From Crocinitomicaceae bacterium (GTDB lineage: Bacteria > Bacteroidota > Bacteroidia > Flavobacteriales_D > Sanyastnellaceae), in contig PACT01000037.1 in NCBI GenBank assembly GCA_002700285.1, positions 1-51,718 on the forward strand: a stretch of 51,718 nucleotides of DNA, given 5' to 3'. The translations under genes and the position numbers were made by a program. The notes beneath the pieces were generated by a model. That model saw nothing but the letters and a program-made list of their open reading frames with translations, made no database searches and was not told the DNA's origin. Below, one piece after another: positions 8,651 through 20,600 of this stretch; positions within the stretch are counted from its first letter, which is position 1; every line of letters starts with the position of its first letter.

Positions 8651-10324
8651 TTAAAAACTTGACGTAAAGGTCAGTTCTAAACCACTTGATGCCGGAACTG
8701 CACGGCATACGCCTCCCACACAAAAGATTCCTTCTCGTCGTTTTCCGTAACCGATACTTAATCGGTGTGGGCCATTAATATAACCTGCGGAACCATAGAG
8801 GTAGTGGACGCGTTTTGCTTCGTCTGGATTTCCGAAGTTGTATTGGTCGATGATGCTGGCAAACCAGTGGGGACTCCATGTATACTCGACAACAGCGGTG
8901 GCCCAATCTCCCTTATCCTGCTCTGTAAATAAAGCCTGAAATTCCGTTCGCAAACTTTGCCGTTTTGCCGTTTTTATTTGCGTTTCTAACACGAAAATAT
9001 CCGCAAAAACAATCCCCTTAAAATCTGTAGTCACGGGTGTCGCAAGGGTGTTAAATTGGAGATTCATATACATCGCCTTTGCCTTGAAGTTTTTGGAAAA
9101 CTTTCGTTCAATTTCGAAGCTTATATCCTGAACATTCAGGGAATCCCCAAATCCCCAGCTGTTTCGTTGGTAACCATTTACAATCCCTTCTACTCCGCTT
9201 AAGTTTATTGTGTCTAGGCTATACGACGTCGAAAAAACAAGATTCATTTTCGTGCCGTACTTGCCGCCCAGTTTTGACCCTCTCTTAAGATTGTAGTACA
9301 ATTCCCCTCTGAAGCTAGATTCTCCGTTAATCACGGTTGCGTAAGGGTACAAAGTTGCCGCCAAATTGTAGGTGTGATTCTTTGTAGTTGAAGGGATATT
9401 GTTAATTGGCGTGTCAAAAAGCAGCAGGTCTCTGTCAGAACGAAAACTCATGTTGTCAGTGATTGATCTCTGCAGTAGAAACGAAAAGTCTTTGATGTTT
9501 CCAGTGAGATAGCCCATCAGGGCTTCACCGTCTTTGTAGATGTATCCGTTGTCAGCTGAAGGGTCATTGATCTTCTTGGTCAAATGAACACCTCCTTTCC
9601 ACATGCCATAATGAACCGTGGCTCCGTACTCCCATCCTGCAACATTTTTCGGAAGCTCAAGAATAAGCGTATCCTTGACAATGTTTCCGCCCTCCTGAAA
9701 TCGACTAACAAAGGAATAAGAAGGGGTAATTCTCAGCTTGGCATCTGCCAAGCCTGGGATGAGATCATTGAGGTTGACTTCGGCATCAATGCCTCGCACA
9801 ATTCCATCACCGTTGATTAGTTCACTGTCGAAATCCAATCTTTGTTTGCCATAGATCATTTTCACAGCCACTCCTTCGATGGGGTTAAGCAAAATGCGCA
9901 CGCCATCCATCGCATTGTCCAGTCCCAAGTCTCTCGCTTCATATGATCTGAAAAGATACCCTCTACCGAATGTCTCGTAAAAATTCCCCACAGTCACATC
10001 GACGCCAACTTCCCTGTCACTCCAACGTGCATAACGGTATCCAATTCCCGACCCTTTAAACCTTCCGGGGAAGCCGAGAACACTATTTAAATAGGATTCA
10101 TAACGTAACCCGGCCGAGAAATTTCCTTGTGTGTAAATTAAATTTGAATATGCATTTAGTCCTGATTTTCCAGGAGGCACAACCGCACCAATTAAAGAAT
10201 CCTCTTCGTATGATTGGAATAGGACAGAAATATTTCCAGAGACCACACCAGGATTGATTTCTTGAGATTTCACCACCCCTCCCACAAGCATTCCAAATGT
10301 AAAAAATGCGATAAAATGTTTCAT
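8651..10324 (-). CDS. DUF6029-family outer-membrane beta-barrel protein
   Basis: 557 residues with a signal peptide (MKHFIAFFTFGMLVGGVVKSQE). The body alternates amphipathic beta-strands (SAGLRYESYLN, GIGYRYARWSD, VDVTVGNFYETFGRGYLFR) and ends in a terminal Phe (GLELTFTSSF), typical of outer-membrane barrels. The GNFYETFGRGYLFRSYE segment matches what I recall of DUF6029. It starts 2 bases after the stop of the TlpA-like gene, so the two are surely co-transcribed. In Bacteroidota this family commonly neighbours TlpA/Omp28-type thioredoxins, as it does here. Its role is unknown; a link to export or folding of disulphide-containing surface proteins is only inferred. Confidence 0.8.
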   Translation of the reverse strand: MKHFIAFFTFGMLVGGVVKSQEINPGVVSGNISVLFQSYEEDSLIGAVVPPGKSGLNAYSNLIYTQGNFSAGLRYESYLNSVLGFPGRFKGSGIGYRYARWSDREVGVDVTVGNFYETFGRGYLFRSYEARDLGLDNAMDGVRILLNPIEGVAVKMIYGKQRLDFDSELINGDGIVRGIDAEVNLNDLIPGLADAKLRITPSYSFVSRFQEGGNIVKDTLILELPKNVAGWEYGATVHYGMWKGGVHLTKKINDPSADNGYIYKDGEALMGYLTGNIKDFSFLLQRSITDNMSFRSDRDLLLFDTPINNIPSTTKNHTYNLAATLYPYATVINGESSFRGELYYNLKRGSKLGGKYGTKMNLVFSTSYSLDTINLSGVEGIVNGYQRNSWGFGDSLNVQDISFEIERKFSKNFKAKAMYMNLQFNTLATPVTTDFKGIVFADIFVLETQIKTAKRQSLRTEFQALFTEQDKGDWATAVVEYTWSPHWFASIIDQYNFGNPDEAKRVHYLYGSAGYINGPHRLSIGYGKRREGIFCVGGVCRAVPASSGLELTFTSSF

Positions 10325-10326
10325 GA

Positions 10327-10848
10327 TTAGTTCTCCAGCTTAATCAGTTCTTCATACAATTCTTCCTCATCTCCTTCTGCGTAATTGTTGTGAGACCAAA
10401 CCAATTCACCATCTCCATTGTACAAGAAGGTATGGGGTACATTCACAACCTGCATGGCGCGTTTAAAATCTCCTGCGGGATCTAAAAGAATGTCGAATTC
10501 CCATCCAGAACTCATTACGTAAGGTGAAACGCGATTGATAGACCGGGTGTCATCGATGCTTACAGCGACAATTTTAACCCCAGTTTCATCTTGCCAGTCT
10601 CCGTAATAATCCATATAGTTATTTAATTCTCTTTTGCATGGGCTGCACCATGTTGCCCAAAAGCAAATGACAATCGGGTTGCCCTCATTTTCTAACGTTC
10701 CCGTGTCAATGGTCGACCCAGTGAGGTCTTTGAGTCTCACAGAAGGGATGGACTGTGCATATGAATCACCCATTATGATTGACAGCATAACCCCAGCGAT
10801 CAATAAGCTTTTCGCTGCGTGAGATGTTTTGTGGAAGTTAAAATGCAT
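10327..10848 (-). CDS. TlpA-like periplasmic thiol-disulphide oxidoreductase
   Basis: 173 residues with an N-terminal hydrophobic signal (SLLIAGVMLSIIMGDSYAQ). The thioredoxin-fold core has FWATWCSPCKREL with redox Cys68 and Cys71, preceded by IPSVRLKDLTGSTI and followed by KIVAVSIDDTRS and VVNVPHTFLYNGDGE, which contains the conserved cis-Pro of the TlpA/ResA group. It probably reduces disulphides in the periplasm. It heads a two-gene unit with the DUF6029 protein, and the secreted thioredoxin of the triplet is next downstream, so two thioredoxin-fold proteins flank one outer-membrane barrel. Divergent from the T9SS cargo gene at 10920. Confidence 0.87.
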   Translation of the reverse strand: MHFNFHKTSHAAKSLLIAGVMLSIIMGDSYAQSIPSVRLKDLTGSTIDTGTLENEGNPIVICFWATWCSPCKRELNNYMDYYGDWQDETGVKIVAVSIDDTRSINRVSPYVMSSGWEFDILLDPAGDFKRAMQVVNVPHTFLYNGDGELVWSHNNYAEGDEEELYEELIKLEN

Positions 10849-10906
10849 GGTTTAATTATTTAATAGGTACAACAAAGAAACGGCTTTATCCCTAAAGCAG
10901 ATGTAT

Positions 10907-10914
10907 TACCTTCG
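10907..10914 (+). promoter_or_regulatory. Possible -7 element before the T9SS cargo gene
   Basis: TACCTTCG lies 5 bases upstream of the ATG at 10920 and matches the Bacteroidota -7 consensus TAnnTTTG at all but one position; a TTT sits 19 bases further upstream. If used, the transcript would be leaderless or nearly so, which weakens the call. Confidence 0.3.
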
Positions 10915-10919
10915 TAACC

Positions 10920-11720
10920 ATGTTTTATACCAAACTCAAAACCCTCGTTCTTTCTTCGACATTTTTACTTGTCGGAGCCTTATCGGCACAACTTACAATT
11001 ATCTCACCTACAGATACGATTTTTGCTTCGTTAGATACACTTAATGAATTGAATTCTGGTGAAATATCTTTGCATTGGGATGTCGTGAATGAATCAAATT
11101 CAGAAATGACATTGATGTGTACGCGAACGTTCGTAGATACAGTATCACCGTTTAACTACCCATACGTTCAGTCATTGCCTGAAGCTCCGGTGGAAGGAGC
11201 TTACGAGAAGTTTTGTTGGGGACCACTTTGTTACAACTACGGAACAGACGCATCATCTCAAAATCCGTCTCTGCTTGTTACCCTTCCTTCGGGAGCCACC
11301 GAGAGCACATTTATCGCATATTATTACCCTTATGATGTTTTAGGAACAACCACCATTGAATATTGTTTTCACCCTGTTGACGATGTGGCGGCTGGTTCGT
11401 GTCATCAGATAACGTATGTTATTGATGCATCTGCATCTACTGAAAACAATCTAAATCGCCCTGGTGAATCAACTCTATCTATGGTTTATCCAAACCCATT
11501 AGAAGGAATGGGCTGGTTAAAGTATAACATTCGCGTAGGTCAGGTAGCAGATGTTGTATTTAGGGATTTGGCTGGAAAGGAGATCATGCGAGAAAGCGGT
11601 TTGGTCTTAAGTGGAAAGATTGCCATACATTCAGATAAGTTGACTCAAGGGTTGTGCTTTTGTACTCTGGAAATAGATGGTTTTGCTGTAAAAACTGAGC
11701 GCTTCGTGGTCATTCGATAA
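10920..11720 (+). CDS. T9SS cargo protein with type A sorting domain
   Basis: 266 residues. A signal peptide (FLLVGALSAQ end) is followed by a domain at about 25-170 with [40 protein letters not shown] and [18 protein letters not shown]. This is about 70% identical by eye to residues 20-165 of the 1535-4828 protein. The C-terminus from about 184 is a type A T9SS sorting domain: MVYPNPLEGMGWLKY, a VFRDLAGKEIM strand and KTERFVVIR at the end. SprA, the channel used by such cargo, is encoded 3 kb downstream. The protein is expected to cross the outer membrane and be attached at the surface. The function of the N-terminal domain is unknown. Confidence 0.87.
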   Translation: MFYTKLKTLVLSSTFLLVGALSAQLTIISPTDTIFASLDTLNELNSGEISLHWDVVNESNSEMTLMCTRTFVDTVSPFNYPYVQSLPEAPVEGAYEKFCWGPLCYNYGTDASSQNPSLLVTLPSGATESTFIAYYYPYDVLGTTTIEYCFHPVDDVAAGSCHQITYVIDASASTENNLNRPGESTLSMVYPNPLEGMGWLKYNIRVGQVADVVFRDLAGKEIMRESGLVLSGKIAIHSDKLTQGLCFCTLEIDGFAVKTERFVVIR

Positions 11721-11728
11721 CCGACTAA

Positions 11729-14002
11729 ATGTACGAGCCGAATAAACAAGAGGCCCTTGATTATCATTCAAGGGGGAGGAAGGGAAAGATAGAGGTTGTT
11801 CCGACGAAGCCATATAGTTCTCAGCGTGATTTATCTCTCGCATATAGCCCTGGTGTGGCAGATCCCTGTCTTGCTATTTCAGAAAATCCCGAGGAAGTAT
11901 ACAAATACACAGCGAAGGGTAATTTAGTGGCTGTCATAAGCAATGGGACAGCTGTTCTGGGTTTGGGCAACATAGGGCCAGAGGCTGGAAAACCCGTGAT
12001 GGAAGGCAAGGGTGTACTCTTTAAGGTGTTTGCAGATATTGATGTTTTTGATATCGAAGTGGATGCGACAGATGTTGATTTGTTTGTGGCCACAGTAAAA
12101 GCGATTGCGCCCACTTTTGGAGGCATTAACCTCGAGGACATTAAAGCGCCTGAAGCTTTTGAGATAGAGAGGCGACTGAAAGAAGAGCTAGATATCCCTG
12201 TCATGCACGATGATCAACATGGAACGGCGATTATTTCGGCAGCGGCTTTGTTGAATTCGTTAGAGCTTACTTCGAGGGATATCAAAGACACACGCATTGT
12301 CGTAAGCGGAGCAGGCGCTGCGGCGATGTCCTGTTTGGATTTGTATATGCAGTTAGGGATGACTCTTGATAACATTGCCGTTTTTGACAGTTCGGGACAT
12401 GTGCATGCTGGCAGAAAAGATTTGGGAGAGAGAAAAAAAGTCTTCGCATCGAAAAAGCAATACAATTCTTTGACGGATGCCATGAAAGGTGCGGATGTCT
12501 TTCTCGGTTTGAGTAAGGGTGGATTGGTGGATGGAGAGATGATCAAAGGCATGGCGAAAAATCCAATTGTTTTCGCGCTCGCTAATCCTGATCCAGAAAT
12601 ATCATATACCGAAGCAATAGAAACAAGGGATGATATCATTATGGCTACAGGTAGAAGTGACCATCCAAACCAAGTCAACAATGTTCTTGGCTTTCCCTTT
12701 ATTTTTCGTGGGGCATTAGATGTTAGAGCCACAGCAATTAATGACGCGATGAAACTTGCTGCGGTGAGTGCCATTGCAAATCTTGCAAAAGAAACGGTTC
12801 CCGACGAAGTGAGTGTGGCATATGACGAAAAGTCCCTTTTTTTCGGAAAAGAATTGATTATTCCCAAACCACTTGATCCAAGATTAATGACCGCCATAGC
12901 GCCTGCAGTTGCAAAAGCGGCAATGGATTCCGGCGTTGCAAAAGAACCCATTTATGATTGGGATGAATATGAAAGGACTTTATTAAGTCGACTCGGCCAG
13001 GCCACTAATTTTTCAAGATCCATAAGTGAACGCGCGTCTAAGAATCCCAAACGGGTTGTTTTTGCCGAAGCAGAACACTATAAAGTTCTTAAAGCTGCTG
13101 AACAAGCTGTTCAGGAAGGAATAGCGCACCCCATTTTAATTGGAACAAAGGAGAAAATAGGGCGTCTCATCACGGAATACAATCTTGCTTTACATTCAGC
13201 GACAATTATTGACCCCAGAAGTCCAGAGGAAGCAGAAAGACGAGAACGATTTGGAATCCTCCTTCACGAGAAGAGAATGCGACAAGGTTTAACTGCGATT
13301 GAAGCTGAAAGGACAATACGCAAAAGAAATTACTTCGGATCTATGTTGGTTGAGAGCGGAGAAGCGGATGCTTTGGTTTCAGGACTTACAAGGAATTATC
13401 CAAACGTGATTAGGCCTGCATTACAAGTGATAGGAAAGGCTGAGGGCGTTAATAAGGTCGCTGGGATGTATATAATGCAGACAAAGCAAGGGCCTATGTT
13501 TTTTGCGGATACGACAGTCACGGTGAATCCCACAGTCGATGAAATTGTCGATATCACAATCCTTATGGCAGAAGCCGTTCGACGCTTAAGGCTAGTCCCT
13601 AGGATCGCACTTTTAAGTTATTCTAATTTCGGTTCTTCCAAAGGAGAAGATGCTGAGAAGATGTCTAAAGCAGCACAGATTTTGCACAGAGATTATCCAG
13701 ATTTGATTGTTGACGGTGAGATTCAAGCCAATTATGCGATCAACCAAGACCTGTTGTCTGAGAGCTTCCCCTTTTCAGTTTTACACCAGCGCAAGGTAAA
13801 TACCCTAATTTTCCCAAACTTATCTGCAGGGAATATTTCATATAAACTTTTGCAAGAAATGGGTGGCATAGAAGCGCAAGGCCCTGTACTTCTTGGTATG
13901 AAGAAATCAGTGCATATTTTGCAGATGGGATCTTCAGTCAAGGAAATTTTAGATATGGTAAGGCTTGCAGTCGTAGATGCACAAAATAAATCTCAAGAAT
14001 GA
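11729..14002 (+). CDS. maeB: NADP-dependent malic enzyme with phosphotransacetylase-like C-terminal domain
   Basis: 757 residues, the normal length of the large MaeB form. The N-terminal malic domain has [14 protein letters not shown] and [20 protein letters not shown], followed by [12 protein letters not shown], and the NAD(P)-binding domain has [11 protein letters not shown]. From about residue 430 a phosphate acetyltransferase-like domain follows ([28 protein letters not shown]), which in the family is regulatory rather than catalytic. It converts malate to pyruvate plus CO2 and NADPH in the cytosol. The stop overlaps the ruvA start in ATGA, so translation of ruvA is probably coupled to it. 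Confidence 0.95.
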   Translation: MYEPNKQEALDYHSRGRKGKIEVVPTKPYSSQRDLSLAYSPGVADPCLAISENPEEVYKYTAKGNLVAVISNGTAVLGLGNIGPEAGKPVMEGKGVLFKVFADIDVFDIEVDATDVDLFVATVKAIAPTFGGINLEDIKAPEAFEIERRLKEELDIPVMHDDQHGTAIISAAALLNSLELTSRDIKDTRIVVSGAGAAAMSCLDLYMQLGMTLDNIAVFDSSGHVHAGRKDLGERKKVFASKKQYNSLTDAMKGADVFLGLSKGGLVDGEMIKGMAKNPIVFALANPDPEISYTEAIETRDDIIMATGRSDHPNQVNNVLGFPFIFRGALDVRATAINDAMKLAAVSAIANLAKETVPDEVSVAYDEKSLFFGKELIIPKPLDPRLMTAIAPAVAKAAMDSGVAKEPIYDWDEYERTLLSRLGQATNFSRSISERASKNPKRVVFAEAEHYKVLKAAEQAVQEGIAHPILIGTKEKIGRLITEYNLALHSATIIDPRSPEEAERRERFGILLHEKRMRQGLTAIEAERTIRKRNYFGSMLVESGEADALVSGLTRNYPNVIRPALQVIGKAEGVNKVAGMYIMQTKQGPMFFADTTVTVNPTVDEIVDITILMAEAVRRLRLVPRIALLSYSNFGSSKGEDAEKMSKAAQILHRDYPDLIVDGEIQANYAINQDLLSESFPFSVLHQRKVNTLIFPNLSAGNISYKLLQEMGGIEAQGPVLLGMKKSVHILQMGSSVKEILDMVRLAVVDAQNKSQE

Positions 14003-14592
14003 TTTATCATTTAAATGGAAGGTTAATTGAAAAACACCCAACACATGTCGTGATTGAGTGTGGTGGGGTGGGCTACCTCGTTTCTATAAGTCTTACGACC
14101 TATGAAGCACTCACGGATGACGAAAGTATTTTTCTAAATATCTATATGGTAGTAAGAGAAGATGCGATGACGCTTTATGGTTTTGCAACCCAAGAGGAGC
14201 GTAGAATGTTTCTTTTACTCATCGGTGTTAGTGGCGTCGGGGCGAACACGGCGAGACTCATTCTCTCAGCCATGAATCCTGCAAAGACCACAGAGGTAAT
14301 CGCTTCAGGCGATTCAGACACCATGAAAAAGGTAAAAGGAATAGGCGCAAAAACAGCACAACGAATCATTATTGACCTTCAAGATAAAGTTGGACCAGAA
14401 ACAGGCGGAGGAGATGATGTATCAGAAATATCTTCGCAACACAATACATTGAAGAATGAAGCGTTACTTGCTTTATCTACTCTGGGATTTGACAAGGCAC
14501 GGGTCGAGAACACACTCAGCCGAATACTTGAAAATTCCGAGAGGGATTATACCCTGGAGGTCCTTATAAAGCAGGCTTTAAAGGAGCTTTGA
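13999..14592 (+). CDS. ruvA: Holliday junction branch migration protein RuvA
   Basis: 197 residues, the usual RuvA length. The N-terminal OB-fold domain opens [20 protein letters not shown]. Two helix-hairpin-helix motifs are visible, LLIGVSGVGANTARLILS and VKGIGAKTAQRIIIDL, and the C-terminal domain III (EALLALSTLGFDKARVENTL) binds RuvB in the family. RuvA tetramers hold the junction for the RuvB motor. The ATG overlaps the maeB stop by 4 bases. sprA follows 27 bases later, an order often seen in Flavobacteriia. Confidence 0.97.
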   Translation: MIYHLNGRLIEKHPTHVVIECGGVGYLVSISLTTYEALTDDESIFLNIYMVVREDAMTLYGFATQEERRMFLLLIGVSGVGANTARLILSAMNPAKTTEVIASGDSDTMKKVKGIGAKTAQRIIIDLQDKVGPETGGGDDVSEISSQHNTLKNEALLALSTLGFDKARVENTLSRILENSERDYTLEVLIKQALKEL

Positions 14593-14619
14593 ACTTGAAC
14601 TGAATAGCAGAACGAACAC

Positions 14620-17600
14620 GTGAATAAGGTGAAAATACAAGGCACAGCGACTCTTTTTGTCTTAGTGGCATCTATGTTTTGCGCCTCGTTTTATGCACAA
14701 GAAGCGGACTCTTCTGTAATTAATTTGCCTTTTCCACATGGCGGAGAAGACATTTTTAATCCTGTTGAATATCCTGGAGGCATATCTCTTGATTGGCCTT
14801 CAAACTTTAATTATGGCGTCACTTATGACCCGATTATGGATCAGTATATTGTGGCACAAACCATTGGTGACACACTTGACTTCCGCCCTGCATCTTTGTT
14901 TTCTTTGGATGAATTCCTGAATTATAACATGCAGGGAAATCTATCAGAATTTTGGGATCAACTGCAAGAAGAAGATGATGAGGCCTCTCGTGGGTTTGCG
15001 CCCAAACTTGAAATAGATTCCGAACTGTTCGAAATGCTTTTCGGAACGAATGAAATTGAAATTATTCCCCAGGGAACCGCTGAGCTGACGTTTGGCATCA
15101 ACAGTTCTAATACAGAAAACCCTAGAATTCCTGAACGTCAAAGACGTGTGACCACATTTGATTTTGACCAAAGAATTCAATTAAATATTACGGGTAAAAT
15201 CGGGGATAAAATTGAGCTTGGGACACAGTATAACACAGAATCTCTGTTCGATTTCGAAAACCAAATGAACATCGGTTTTCAGGGTGAAGAAGACGATATC
15301 CTCAAGAACATTGAAGCGGGAAATATTTCGCTTCCGCTCCAAGGAACGCTCATTGCGGGTTCTCAAAGTCTCTTCGGGGTCAAGCTTGAGACTCAGTGGG
15401 GTAAGCTTTACAATTCCACAGTACTTTCTCAACAAAAGGGTGAACGCAAGGATATCGAAGTTGAGGGAGGTGCGCAAACCCAAGATTTTGATATTCGCGC
15501 AGATGATTATGAAGCCAACCGTCACTATTTCCTTTCTCAGTATTTCCGAAATCAGTATGACGATGCGATGCGGTCTTTGCCTGTTCCAAATTCGGGGGCT
15601 GCGATTAATAGAATCGAGGTGTGGGTTGTGAATACTCAGGCGAATACACAGGACGTTAGAAACATTATCGCTGTCACGGACTTGGGTGAACATCCAGACT
15701 ATATGTCTTCAAACTTACCTGTCAAGCAATTATCTAACGGTTCGGAAACGTTTCCGACATCTAATCGTGCAGCAAACAATGCAAACAACGATTTGTTCAA
15801 TGACCTTGTAAACAATGATGAAGTAATGGGCTATACAGGCGCAAACGCTGCCATTGTTGCGATGAATATGGGGTTTGAACAAGGGGTTCACTACGAGAGG
15901 GTGGGCAATGCGAGGAAGCTGTCGAGTTCGGAATTCTCATTCAATTCGAAACTTGGATTTATCTCTCTGAGACAATCCCTCAATAACGCTGAAGTCCTAG
16001 CTGTAGCCTATGAATACACCCTGAATGGAGAAACATATCAGGTCGGAACGCTCGCACAAGACGGTTATACGACAGGATCAGGTACTGATGAAGCAATGGG
16101 TGCGTTGGTCTTGAAAATGCTCAAATCGAGCATTACTCAACTTGAGCTAAGTAATGGTGATCCGTCACCTCTTTGGGAAGGAATGATGAAGAACGTATAT
16201 TCTATGAAAGCGTTCGGTGTAAGTCAGGAAGAATTCCGGTTAGATATTTGGTACAATGACCCTTCTACAGGGGTAGATCTCAATTATATCCCCCGTGATC
16301 CATTAGATGGCACCCTCTTGTTACAGCTTTTGGGTTTAGATAGAATGGATATCAACACAATGCCAAATCCGGATGGTGTATTTGACTATATTGACAATGC
16401 AGCGACAGACGGAGGCACCATTAACAGCCAAAACGGCAGGATTTTCTTCCCTTCCGTAGAGCCATTTGGTGACAATTTACGCGAGGTTATTGAGGCCAGG
16501 GTAAGCGACCCCAATTTGGCAGGCGCACTCATTCAGACACTTGTTTTTGATCCCCTCTACGATTCCACGAAGACTGCAGCGCAGCAAATCCCTTCTTTGA
16601 ATCGCTACCACATTAAGGGTCGCTTTCAATCACAGAGTAGTTCCGAAATAGCACTGAATGCGCTGAATGTTCCTGAGGGATCTGTGACTGTGACTGCGGG
16701 TGGGGTACGTTTGGTTGAAAACCGAGATTATACTGTGGACTACAATTTGGGTAGAGTGAGAATTATCAATGATGGTCTTCTGGAATCAGGTCAAACCATC
16801 AGGGTCTCCCTAGAAAGCAATTCGCTTTTTAACATTCAAACCAAGACACTCGTAGGGACCAGGTTCGATTATGTTGCAAGTGATGATTTTACAATAGGTG
16901 CTACGTTTTTGAATATGCGTGAGCGCCCGCTTACTCAGAAAGTAAATATTGGAGATGAGCCGGTGAACAACACCATTCTGGGTGCTGATTTCTCATGGCA
17001 AACAGAGAGTAGATTCCTCACAGAACTTGTAGATAAACTTCCTTTTTATGAGACTACAGCGACCTCAACGCTTGATGTAAGTGCGGAAGGTGCCTACCTC
17101 ATACCTGGTCACAGTCGAGCCATCGGTGAAGAAGGGAATGCATATATTGACGACTTTGAGGGCAGTCAATCTACGATAGATATTAGATCGGTTTCAAGAT
17201 GGTTCCTTGCCTCTACACCGAAACTTCAAGATGATTTGTTCCCCGAATCTGCGATTGAAGACAGTTTGCTTTATGGATACAACAGGGCTGCGCTTTCATG
17301 GTATACGATTGACCCGGCGTTTTATTCAGGGAGTGGGTTGTCTGATGGTCAGGTTTCAGACGAGGTGAGGCAAGATCATAGAATGCGTCAAATATTAGAG
17401 CAAGAAATATTCCCTAATCGCGATTATCAACCTGGAACCCCTCGAAATATTCCCACATTCGACTTGTCATATTGGCCAAGCGAGCGGGGGCCTTATAATT
17501 ATGACCTTCCTGAAGGTGAGCCAGGATATTCAGCCGGATTTGATGAAAACGGTGGTCTTGAAGATCCTTCATCACGTTGGGGAGGAATTCAAAGAGCATT

Positions 17601-20600
17601 GACAACCACAGACTTCGAAGCAGCAAATATTGAGTTCATTCAGTTTTGGATCATGGATCCTTTCAATGAGGATTCAGAGAACACCACAGGTGGAGATATT
17701 TATTTTAACCTTGGAAATGTAAGTGAAGATATTCTCAACGATAGCCAGCTTGAATTTGAGAATGGTCTGCCTTCAGCAACAACGACTGACCTCCCCACAG
17801 ACACGAGCTCTTGGGGGATCTATCCTGACCCTTCGACATTCAATGTTGTCAATGCATTCGATAATTCTTCTGGGAATTATTCATTGCAAGATGTCGGCTT
17901 AGACGGGATGAGCTCATCTGTAGAAAGAGAACATTTTGCAGACTGGCTGTCCGAATTAGAGGCGTCAGATATTTTAACTCCCGAAGCGATGTCGACCATT
18001 GAAAACGATCCTTCATCAGACGACTTCAGATATTTCCGAAACCCGACTTCACAAGCACTGGAGGAAAATATTATAGATCGATATAAGTATTTTAGTCGCT
18101 ACGAGGGCAACTCGAATACGGGGTCGCCAGATGGTTATCCCATCACCGCAACAACAATTCCCAACAGTGAGGATATAAACCAAGACATCACCTTGGGTAC
18201 GATAGAAAGTTATTATCAGTACAAGATTTCTATGCGCCCTTCAGATTTGGGCGAGGCAAATGTGGGGAACAATTATATTACAGACGTCTATGAAACATTA
18301 AGTCAAAGTGCCTCCTCTAACGAACAGAAGCCTATCAAGTGGTATCAATTTAAAATCCCAGTACGCGAATATGAAAAACGTGTTGGAAGTATTTCGGATT
18401 TCAGATCTATTCGCTTTATGCGTGTATTTATGAAGGGGTGGAGCCAACCTGTCACGATGCGTTTTGCGAGAATGGATCTTGTGCGAGGAGAATGGAGGAA
18501 GTACGAGGGGTCTCTGGCTGGGGAGCAAGAAGTAGAACCCGAAGACCCATCATCTACCTCTTTCAACATCTCAGCTGTAAATATTGAAGAAAACGGAAAT
18601 CGCGAACCAGTGGCATATGTCACGCCACCTGGGATTCTTCGAGAAATTGATGTGGCTACAGCAAATCAACGTCGTCTGAATGAGCAGTCTTTAGCGATGG
18701 AGGTCTGCGACCTTATCGACGGTGACGCGCGAGCCGCTTATCGAAATATCAATTACGACATGCGGATGTACAAGCGTATGCGAATGTATTTCCATGCTGA
18801 AGCGGGACCCGATGGTACTGCTTTAAATGACGGGGACATGACGGCTTTTGTGCGACTTGGCAGTGACTTTGATGCCAACTATTACGAGTATGAGATTCCG
18901 CTTTCTGTGACACCTTGGTATACAGGAGATGAAGATTTGATCTGGCCGCTGGAAAACAACATGGACATAGAGCTGCAGAAATTGCAGAATTTGAAAATTA
19001 ACAGACCTTCTATGCAACCGCTATCTCAAGAATATTCTGAGTACGATGGGACCGCTAGAATCTCTGTAAAAGGAAATCCAAACCTTGCAAATGTGGTGAC
19101 GGTGATGATTGGGATAAGAAATCCTGACAAGGATTCCAATGTGTTCAGTAACTCAGATGATGGTCTGAATAAATGTGCGGTGATCTGGGCCAACGAATTG
19201 CGTCTCTCAGACTTTAACGAAGAAGGGGGCTGGGCTGCTGTCGCAAGAGTCAATGCCACGTTGGCAGACCTCGGAAACGTGAGTGTTGCAGCAAATATGT
19301 CTACGCCTGGATGGGGAGGTCTTGAGCAAAGGGTTCAAGAACGTTCAAGAGAAACAATACGTGGAATTGACGCAAACGGCACGATTCAACTCGGAAAGCT
19401 TCTCCCTCAAAATCTTGGAGTATCTCTTCCGATGTATCTCGGTTATTCCGAGCAAGTAAGCACACCTCAATTCGACCCTCTATCTCCTGATATTGAGCTT
19501 GAAGATCTTGAACTGTCTCCAGAACGCGTGAATAAAACCCAAGAAGTAAACCGTCTGAGAAGCATCAACTTTGCCAGCATCAAAATTAGCCCGCAATTCG
19601 GATCTGGTGGTGGTGGCTCTCGAGATCGTAACAACCGAAACACAAGCGATTCGAGATCGAAGGATGACGTGACATCTGACCGTGAGTCCATGGGTGGTGC
19701 TGCAGCGATGATGAATGGCAGGGGAGGAGGTCGTTCTGGTGGCGGTGGTTCAGAATCCTCAGGGCTGTTTTCATTTCTTAAAATAAGCAATTTTACTGGG
19801 AACTATAGTTTTAACGAGTTGTATCGCAGAGATATAAATACCAAATTTCGTTTGAATAGAGAGCACAGGGGAGGTTTGGCTTACAATTGGCAGAACAGAC
19901 CCAAGCAGCACAAACCATTCTCAAATATTAAGTTTATTAGAGAAAGCGAACTGCTCAAATGGCTGAAGGACTTTAACTTCTACTTGCTCCCGAAACAAGT
20001 GTCATTAAACACCCAAATGGAGCGGTTATATGAGACCAGTGAAGTAAGAAACAATACGGCTGATTTACTTGGCGTAGAAACAAATCTGTTGATTCAGACA
20101 CAGGTTCTCAAATCTTGGAACTGGAACAGGAATTATTCAGTGAAATACGACATGACTCAAGCGCTTAAGTTTGATTATACAGGACAAGCAAGTGCGCTTG
20201 TGGGCGAACCTGCAGGCGTTATTCCTGTTGAGGGAGATGCAGATTACGATTTCTACGTGGACACTGTAAGAACAAATTTATTGGGCGCAGGAGAAGTGAC
20301 GACATACAATCACAATGTCAATGGTTCGTACAAGTTGCCATTTGATAAAATTCCCCTCATGGATTTTGTAACAGGTGACTTGAGGTACCAAAGCTCCTTC
20401 CGTTGGGACAGGGCCCCTTTTGCTCAGGATACGTTAGGCTCAACGATTCAAAACTCACGTAACCTGAGTTTGAATGGACAAGCAAACTTCCTGAAATTTT
20501 ATAACCGGGTTCCCTACCTCAAAGAAATTAATAACAAACGCCCCAAACGTCCCACCGACAGAGATGTGAGCAATGAGCGTAGAGATGGATTTGGTGAGGT

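Noticed and set aside
12214-12951. 245-codon open frame on the minus strand inside maeB
   Set aside because: It lies wholly antisense to a clearly recognised malic enzyme and its sequence has the Ser/Ala/Pro-rich composition of a reverse-frame shadow; no family resemblance.
15181-15693. 170-codon minus-strand frame inside sprA
   Set aside because: Antisense to conserved SprA sequence, and odd composition with no domain features.
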